Source: Plumapathes pennacea (lineage: Eukaryota; Cnidaria; Anthozoa; Antipatharia; Myriopathidae). Taken from it: a DNA stretch of 64,000 nt. Where the stretch lies: assembly GCA_964036295.1 (NCBI GenBank), contig OZ038471.1, forward strand, positions 8,534,684-8,598,683, given 5' to 3'. Positions within the stretch are counted from its first letter, which is position 1, and each line of letters opens with the position of its first letter. The notes under the pieces were generated by a model. It made no database searches and had not been told where the DNA came from. It saw only the letters and a program-made list of their open reading frames with translations. The position numbers and the translations under genes were made by a program. This document shows positions 56,680-64,000 of the stretch, one piece after another.

Positions 56680-58240
56680 TGGGAATTACGTGTAAAATGT
56701 AGGCTAGCCATATTTACATACTCTGTAAAAAGTTAGAATTTTCCAGGATCCTGCGGTTTTCATTTCCCCGCGCTTCGTATAGGATGGTACTAGATAAGGC
56801 ATATTAAGGCTGGTTTACACACAGGCGAATTTTGGTGCAAATGGTACGATTTAAGTGGCGATTTTCTATATGATTCCTAACCGCATTTGTGAACTACCTT
56901 CAATTTCGTGGCCATTTTTGTGGCAATTTGTCGCCCAGAAATCGTCGCTGTTTAGAATCTGCTCGACTTAGATGCGATTTATTGGCAATTTAGCCAGCAA
57001 AAGCTGCCTTAGCGTACCCCCGCGCCAAGGATTGGTTTGTTACGGAAAGCATGGCGGATGATTAAGGTCAATTTAAAAGAACCTTTCCCTGCTAGCTGAA
57101 CTGCTCGTAGAGAATAACGAAAACAAATGAACCCAATGGAGTACCAGTAGCGGCTCGAACGTTGATGTACCGCCGTGAAGTAGCACATCGACAATCCTCA
57201 GACTTCGTCCGAGTACGTCCGTGTTTCGACGCTTTTAAAAATATTGTTGCATGCATCAAAACACTGTAATGGACACACGATTAAACAAAAATCATTTTAA
57301 AATAGAACGCACATTAGACGTTTTTTTTCCCTCCCGGTTATAAGCCGCCCTGGTTATAAGCCCCCTCAAAAACCCTTACCAAAACTGCATAGGCCCATGG
57401 CTTATAACCGGGATTTTATGGTATTTGAAATGTCCTTGTTTTCCCTTAGGCTCATTTCAGACGCTGATTTTTTCACGACTTGAAAAGTTCGGCGGCTCAG
57501 CCGTTTTTCACGCCTGAACCAGCCAAGAATTACAGCTTTGAAGTGACTCTGATCCAGACGCCGCACTTTTCCTGAGCCAAATCTGGCCGATCCTAGTGCA
57601 CAATTTATAAGTAGATCGGCCGAAAAAGTACGGCATCACTTAAACAGCGGGATTTTCATTATTTGGTTTTTAGCTCGCAAATCCCACAAAGTGGGATTTG
57701 CGAGGTATAGTAATCACTTTCTTTCCCTGCTTCCCTACTTCCCTCTTTTGTCAACAATGGATTTCCAAATAAAACAGTTGCGGCTTTCCAAATTTGGACA
57801 TGATGAAGGTCGCGTAACAGGGTGTGTTGAACAACGCAGTATAAAACAAGATGTTGTCGTAGTTGTTGCGACCATAGTTTAGTTCGGAACGTGTTCTCAT
57901 TTTGAAGGTTTGTCATGCGTTCGAAGTTTGTTTGGCCATTGATTCTGAGCTTGGTTGTGTTTCACTCTACTGTGTTTTGCGTTGTTATTGCGACATTTTG
58001 GCGCGGTACCATGAAGGTCAAACAATCAGTGGCACCGCTGGTGTTAATATATCGCAAACAAATCTGAAGCCGTTGGTTTAGTATCCGCCAAAATTTCTGT
58101 AGTGACAGTAAATACGGCTTAGAAGATACTAGGCCGAAAATATATTGAATCTCGGTTGTAAAAAAGCCAAAAATATCCATTGCCGGTGAATGTTTACAAG
58201 TTCATACAGTATGCAAATTAGTCAGGTATTTCAATTCTTG
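56680..58240. other. Repeat fragments, no gene recognised
   Basis: GGCTGGTTTACACACAGGCG at 56810 starts a MITE-like block. The rest is unassigned. Open frames here lack splice support or family signs. Confidence 0.35.
57330..57422. repeat. CCCGGTTATAAGCC palindromic MITE
   Basis: CCCGGTTATAAGCCGCCCTG at the left and, inverted, CCCGGTTATAAGCCATGGGC at the right, with a second internal GGTTATAAGCCCC. Non-coding. Confidence 0.6.
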
Positions 58241-58244
58241 GTTT

Positions 58245-58430
58245 GCATGTGACGTCATAAAAAGCCATCTCAAAAGTAACGTATCCTATAAATCCAATGC
58301 ACTGATATGTTCAAGACTATCATGCCTTAAGACTTAAAGCAAAATTCTGAGTCGGTACAAAATACCTATCGGGAGCTATGGACGTTTGAATACCGTGACA
58401 ACAAAGCCGTGTACACGCGCGTGGCCGACT
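58245..58430. repeat. Interspersed repeat pair, member 2
   Basis: Direct partner of 50130-50340 (AAAAGCCATCTCAAAAGTAA ... GACAACAAAGCCGTG). Confidence 0.6.
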
Positions 58431-58910
58431 AAAATCGGTCCTTCACGCAACATTTTAAATCACGAGGAGGAAATCTGATAACCGATGTATTTCGCAACGC
58501 GACTAAGTAATTAGCATATTTGATCGAGAGAATCAAATTCTATAATTAGCACTGCGAAAGATGTGAAGTAACTAAACATCAAGCTGAGTTACAGATCAAC
58601 TTCATTTCGTGTTCCGAGTTCGACTAACATGGCCGCCGAATAAAAACTCTTATCAAATCTCCAAAAAACAAATTGCCGCTGCTTCGCCAAAATGAAGCGT
58701 AGACAATCCAAAATTGGCATCTGGACTAACTCAGGCATTCTCTTTTTAGTTCTAGAATAAAAAAGGTACAATCTGTTATTTTGGAGGGTGCTGCGATCGC
58801 GTGACCCGTGAAAACCGCGTCGATAATTCTTTTCTCTCAATTATTATAAAACTCTTTTTTTTTACAATAGCACGTCCGTTTCTCGCTTTGTGATTGGCTA
58901 ATTTTCATTA

Positions 58911-59192
58911 TCAATAAGAGGACAGACACATAAAATCGAGTGCTGACGACAGTGATTTGGACGAAGAAGGTGAATTCAGCTTCAATTTTACCTCAGTTCT
59001 TGCAAAAGCGACATTCGGCATTTGAAGTAGAGAACCAGAAGTGTTCAGAGGCAAATTTCCTTGAGCTTTGTCTTGAAATTGTCGAGAAAACCGCAGCAGA
59101 AAAGAGGCTTCGGCGAAGCGCCTCGTGGATCCACAACTTTTTGACAATGTTATGACGCGTTTCATGATCAATAAGAGGACAGACACATAAAA
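58911..59192. repeat. 257-bp direct repeat pair bounding an acidic coding-like piece
   Basis: TCAATAAGAGGACAGACACA with a following TAAAA occurs at 58911 and again at 59168. Between them the plus strand has DSDLDEEGEFSFNFTSVLAK, a short coding-like acidic stretch. The layout could be a deleted tandem copy; no family is known to me. Confidence 0.45.
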
Positions 59193-59274
59193 AACTGACG
59201 TCAATTTGTTAATTTAAGCCCGCATTTACCACTTCGTGGTGAATTGAGCCAGTTCTATTAAATAGCTACTTCCG

Positions 59275-59300
59275 CAAAAAAAAAAAAAAAAAAAAAAAAA
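59275..59300. repeat. Poly(A) run of about 24
   Basis: Homopolymer on plus; possibly a retroposon tail, no body identified. Confidence 0.8.
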
Positions 59301-59566
59301 GAACAGTCCTTTACAAATTTGCGAGCTTACAGCTGCCTTGCTGCTTTGATTCTGACCCAAATTCGAATTAACTTTGGCTCATACAAGGTTGGCCAGATCA
59401 GCCAGTTCGAAAAGAGACTCGAACAGACAGAATCCACAATCTACTAAGTACTTCGCTTTCATCCTAAAATCTCAATTAATTTTACAACGAAACTAAGCAA
59501 TTTTCCCGTGTTCCATGCAAGAAAACGAACTATATGAAGTTCGAGGCAGGATCGAGCCATGCATTA

Positions 59567-61160
59567 TCCCCGAACGAAGTGAGGAAAATACTCACGACAC
59601 TAATGCAGTAATATACCGCCAACTTGGGGACTCGAAGCGAGTCGCCATCTCGAAATTTAACGTTCGTCTGTCAGTCAGTCAGTCAGTCTGGCGGACGACT
59701 TTAGGCGCGGTTACCCTGCTAACCAATAACAAAGGCCGGATCGATCACGTGTGCCCTGTAGTTTTACTCGGAATAAAAGAAATTAGATTTGAACGAAGCA
59801 TTTAGATTTGAACGAAGCAACAATATATCGTAGCTGCGTTCACGAAAATGGAAAACTTAAATACTGAAAAACTTGAAACACAACAGTCTCGCGAAGCTCG
59901 TCTTCAAATGAGAAGGGAACAGGCACGAGCAAGGCGAAATCGTGAAACGAGCGAACAACGCCAAATTCGTCTCGAGAAAAGGCGACAATCCTGTTATGAT
60001 CGGCAGCATCATAAAGAGAAGCGTGCCAAAGAAACGACTCCGCAGAGAAAACAGCGCATGAATGCCGATCGAAAGCGACATGAACACAGACAACTCCGCA
60101 AAGACAACAGCGCTTGAAAGCGAATCGAGACCTTCAGGAGAAAAAGCGGGCCGAAGAGAAGACTCCGCAAAGACAACAGCGCATGAATGCCGACCAAAAC
60201 CGACATGAACAGAAGCAGGCAACACAAACAACTCCGCAAATAGAACAGCGCTTGAAAGCAAATCAGGAGCTTCAGACGCCGTTTTGTGTTAAATTCAGAT
60301 ACTTTAGAAAGGACACTATTTAGAAAGGACAAGCAACAAAGGTTAGTCAGTGGAAATCGAACAATCACCGTGACAAATATATTCTATCCCGTATAGCTTG
60401 TAACTCGATCACTTCAAGAATGTATTAAAATCTGTATGCTGATCATTTTCCCTCGAAGTATTGTTTTACTACGCTTCTGTCGCCAGTTTCGGCTACCATA
60501 TTCGCTCAGAGCAATCGGAACTTGGAGTCTTGAATGATTTAGTCAGATGTCTTATTTTTCTGTAATCTGACACGCGGTGATTGCAGCGAGAATCGTTCAC
60601 AAGCCCTTAGAAGTATTACTGGGTCTGAAGCCCGTGTATAATTTGAGGTAAACTGTTTAAGTTTTGCTTTGATTCTGGGAGAAATCTTGCTGTTTTGAGT
60701 GGGTTCACATACAAAACAATTCGAGCCTATTAAATATGCATGCCTGAGTCTGGAGCATGCCGTCCAGAGTAAAAACAAATCGCACAGGAAGCCTATTTAA
60801 TTGTACTGCCTATGAATTCAAAATTGGAAAATCAGTGTTCCTTTTTCTCTGTACTACGACGGCCGACTAACTTCAAACTTGGAGTATTAAATTTTGAGAA
60901 CGTGCTTGGCAGACTGTAGAATTAATTGACGTGCCGACCGTGGGAAATACGTACTTCGTCACGAAATCGATTCTTTTTTCAACGCAAAAGTATAACACAC
61001 ACCATTCTTTTTCTCCTTCCTTTGCGTGTAGCACTTGAGTTCGAAGAAAAGATTGAGTCAACATTTCGGTAAAACAAAGGCTACTCTTGTTGGGAGTTAC
61101 CAAAGTAAAAGTCCCATCAATGGCAGAGTGAGGGGGTATCTGCGATTATCGTATTTCTAG
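59567..61160 (+). mobile_element. Helitron-type element, copy B (1.59 kb)
   Basis: Begins TCCCCGAACGAAGTGAGGAA after ATTA, and ends TGCGATTATCGTATTTCTAG before T. Sequence and both ends match copy A (35204-36721) in inverted orientation. The shared interior includes a non-coding part (AACTTTGAGTATTAAAT-like, CACATACAAAACAATTCGAG) as well as the basic exon. The copy has lost the frame of its exon. It inserted about 55 bases before repeat X copy C. Confidence 0.75.
59848..60341 (+). pseudogene. Basic N-terminal exon of Helitron copy B, frameshifted
   Basis: MENLNTEKLETQQSREARLQ opens the exon, and the frame runs through RQIRLEKRRQSCYDRQHHKE to a premature stop at 60117. Another frame continues MKANRDLQEKKRAEEKTPQR up to a duplicated FRKD end and donor AAAG|GTTAGT at 60341. 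A few indels, one being a 14-base duplication near 60304-60330, make it non-functional. It keeps a LEKRRQSCYDRQ unit that copy A has lost. Confidence 0.55.
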
Positions 61161-61214
61161 TAAAGTATACAGATACGTGACGTTTGAAATGAATCGCCTT
61201 CATTTACAGTGTGA

Positions 61215-63546
61215 ACTAGACTGGCATTGCCAGTGAGCTCGCGGCGTAAGTTCCGTCGAGACCAGAATATACTAAAATGGAAAGTAGGGACAAGGGCGGA
61301 ACTCCCAAGAGAGACTTCCAGTTTCTCACCAGAAAAAATATTGTATAGAGGAACTGGCTTTTGAACCTTGCTCAAATGAAACCTGATTAAACTATAAATT
61401 ATCATTACAACACTCATGCACTTGCTTCTTTGAGCGGCTCTGCATTTTGAGAATGCGTGACATATCTTTTTATGCACAATCGATCTTTGACACTTATTTC
61501 TAATCAGATGCCACGATTAATCCAGCCTTCGCTTCAATACTCTTCTGTTTTCTTTTATTAACTAAATTTGTGCTGTGTGACAAATTTTATATTGAAAGCA
61601 AGGAATGTAACAGGAGACATGTTGACATAATATTATTGCGGTTTTGTTTACAGTGTCTTCAGGCATTTGTGACTGCAAACTCAATGCTCAGGACTATTTC
61701 GGTGTATTTTTCATTTTTAGTATACATTGACCATTGCGAAACAAAGACTACTATGATCGAATAAAAGAAACATTTCAACAGGCAATGTACGATAAGCAGA
61801 AGCATTTTATGAGGCAACAAATGTCATGTACAGTGTAAAGCATAAATCGAAATTTTTTTACGGCTAAAGCTCATCGTAGCTTTGGTTTCCGTTTTCGGCC
61901 TGTTATCTTCCCAGAAGTATTTCGTGTCGCCACAGAAAGTTTTGTCGGGACTAAATAGTTAGCGGCGACAGAGATATTTGCATTCCCGCAGCGATATCCA
62001 TCAAACATTTGTTTACGGCTATTCTCAAAGCTTTCGGGGTGAACTTAAACACGAAGACGCGCTATAAAAGGGAATGCTCCGCCCCCTAATTAGTATTCAA
62101 ACTGTGACCTGACCAAAATGGCTGCCAACGGTCAAAATGCTCTCCGAGAAATTTAAATAAAAACTAACAATCTGCCTTGATTTCCTCTCTTAGAGTAAAG
62201 AAATGGAAGCTCTTTACTGATTATAAAGCATCTGTGAAGTTTTACACCCGTTTATTGACTTTTACATCACTGGGAGAACAGCCGTTGTACGATTCAAATT
62301 TCGCGCTTCGAACTTCTTTGTCTCCGGGTTCTTCCTCGGCCTTCTGAGCCTTCTATCGCTAGATATGCTAAGAAGCAGTGTTTTCATGATATTATGCGCG
62401 GACATCTAAATTGTAATTGCGCAAAAATATAATGTAACATTGTGTCGAGCAACGAGAGTTACAATTATCGCTCGATCAACGCTACAGCGATAGTTGTTGC
62501 TTCTGTTTCTCTTCGGCAACGACTCTTTGCTTTTCTGGATTTGTTTTTCTCGATGTGGCGACCAGTAATCATTCTACAGCAGGGAGGAAACGTCGATCGG
62601 CTGAAGAACGCCGCGGGTTATAGTTTTCAGTCGATCAACATCAAGCTGAGCCGCAAGAGAATCATTTCATGGCGACTTTTTGACGGATATTAAAATTCAG
62701 TAGACGGAATATCGACAAGAATTTATCGCTAGATGTGTTCGGTGGGATTTGACGGAGTTCTGACCATTCTGAACGTATTTATCGGGCTTTGAGCTAAGAC
62801 CGTTGGTAATCGGAAAGTAACTCCAGCCGTGTTGTTTTCACACGGCTTCTCTCCGTGTAAAGCTGGCTAAAATGTCTCAGAATTCCACCAGAGGCACAGG
62901 TAATCCGGGTAAGCGTTAATCTAGGCTTTACTTTATACATTAAAATCGTTTACTTGCGGTCTTGTGAAATTTTCATGTATATTTGCGTCGGCTCGGGCGC
63001 CTGTGTCGAAAATTTATTTTGAAGTGGCAAGACGTTGACCTTTTCTGTATACCGATAACCTCAGCATCACATTCCTCCACCATTTCAACATCTGAATTCT
63101 CATATTTACAACGGTATATCCTGAACTCTACAGATTCACACGTATAATGGCAAATGACGGAACAATTTTTATTTCACAGAGAGATCCCATAAGAGCGTCC
63201 GGCACGGACGGCGGTTGATTGACAACTGAAGGCGAGAAACCTTAGGCACCTCTCCTTTTATACCGCGTCTTCGTGTTTAAACGCAAGCCAAAACCGTTCC
63301 CTAAAATCCAGTTTATCCATGCAAGTTCCACAGAGCCAAACGGTGTTGAGTTTGGATGGGATGCAGTTAACTTTTACGCACAACTAACGAGCCGAATTCA
63401 CTCGCCACATCTCGAGTTGTTTAGCGAAGTCAATTACGTCATCGCATATCACGTGATAATATAAACCAATCACCGTGTGCTGATTCTCGACCCAGAAGAA
63501 AAAAAAAAAACTATTTTTAAACTCGCCGCAGTCGCGAGCAATTAAA
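61215..63546. repeat. Repeat family X, copy C, split by a TTAA element
   Basis: CTAGACTGGCATTGCCAGTG to 62044, then a 1.2 kb insert, then from 63281 CGCAAGCCAAAACCGTTCCC to GCGAGCAATTAAATG at 63546. Here the MTIAKQ... frame is broken by indels. Confidence 0.75.
62049..63276. mobile_element. 1.23-kb DNA element with TTAA target, carrying a leader exon
   Basis: TTAA flanks both sides (62045-62048 and 63277-63280). The ends ACACGAAGACGCGCTATAAA and, inverted, ACACGAAGACGCGGTATAAA are 23-base terminal inverted repeats. Comparison with repeat X copies A and B (GTGAACTAAAGAACGCAAGC) shows the uninterrupted site. Inside, ATGTCTCAGAATTCCACCAG then GGCACAG|GTAATC near 62873-62903 looks like a first coding exon (MSQNSTRGT) with donor. 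A plus frame 62442-62693 has no family signs. TTAA suggests piggyBac or Kolobok type. Confidence 0.75.
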
Positions 63547-63549
63547 TGT

Positions 63550-64000
63550 CTTTAGTTTGTCAGGACAAGATCAGCCGGACGGGCTAAGTTTGACTGGCTG
63601 GACAAGTCTTCAGTGTCACGTTATCTGTTGTTTCTATAACACATGCAGTGTGAGCTGCGAAAGAAAATGTTTTGCAAACTGAATGTGTTTGTTTGAAAGG
63701 ATATATGGGGTCATTTTGCGTTACAAGTAGCTAGGTGATCTCTTGATTCTGGACTGATAAGCTAGCTTCATATATTTTTACAGACTTGGCCGATCAGTAT
63801 TGAATATGACAGTTGTTCCTTTTCAGGACTAGCGCTAGAACGTACAGCCAACAACAAAGAAAGGTCGGAACAAAAAACAACAATTGACTACTTCTGAATA
63901 TACCGACCTAACGTTTGTGTTAATCTTTTTCCGAAACGCATGTGCTTGGACATTTCATATTAAACTGATCACAGAACTCACGCAGTAAAAACTAAAACGA
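63550..64000. other. Unassigned right edge
   Basis: No open frame, repeat or splice signal that I could support. Confidence 0.4.

Noticed and set aside
60539-60778. 79-codon frame with a mirror copy at 35583-35825
   Set aside because: Conserved only because both lie in the two Helitron copies; frame breaks and the lack of a start context argue against coding.

Overview
The window looks like animal genomic DNA from an anthozoan cnidarian, most likely a stony coral or close relative. This is inferred. Introns have canonical GT/AG borders, the sequence is AT-rich, extracellular modules sit on symmetrical phase-1 exons, and the repeats (TTAA-flanked MITEs, Helitrons, THAP and YqaJ transposons, tRNA-SINEs, DIRS, Penelope) are typical of that group. 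There is no bacterial-style gene layout, no CRISPR array and no free-standing tRNA or rRNA gene.

Recognisable host exons are almost all on the minus strand. From left to right: (1) positions 1-8694, the 5' part of a secreted or membrane receptor-like gene with signal peptide, EGF, FN3, Ig and a second FN3 running off the window; (2) 10972-13587, three consecutive exons of a gamma-tubulin complex component 5 homologue; (3) 20289-20599, a terminal SRCR exon; (4) 24834-30170, a two-exon small gene whose leader exon carries a 35-codon upstream reading frame that overlaps the main start codon; (5) 34159-35184, a BEN-domain exon cut by a palindromic element and flanked by a Helitron; (6) 37900-41828, four exons of an NKAIN homologue that carry a stop codon and a frameshift; (7) 44646-49104, the last two exons of a TLDc-domain gene.

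Mobile DNA fills most of the remaining space. There are LINEs (11.2, 19.0, 37.0 and 46.4 kb), a Penelope GIY-YIG remnant (46.6 kb), a DIRS gag-like piece (20.9 kb), tRNA-derived SINEs, three or more Helitron-type copies with TC...CTAG ends, two THAP-encoding DNA transposons (4.3 and 51.7 kb), a 3 kb element with about 500 bp inverted arms and a decayed three-exon gene (30.3-33.3 kb), a 2 kb element with eight copies of an 18-bp motif (13.8 kb), a roughly 1.1 kb repeat family in three copies, and at least nine copies of a roughly 214-bp TTAA-flanked MITE.

The host genes do not form a pathway, and I see no operon-like cooperation. The strongest signals are nested insertions, exons caught while decaying, and uncharacterised non-autonomous elements with internal motif arrays. 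All family calls come from reading translations by eye; no database search was run.
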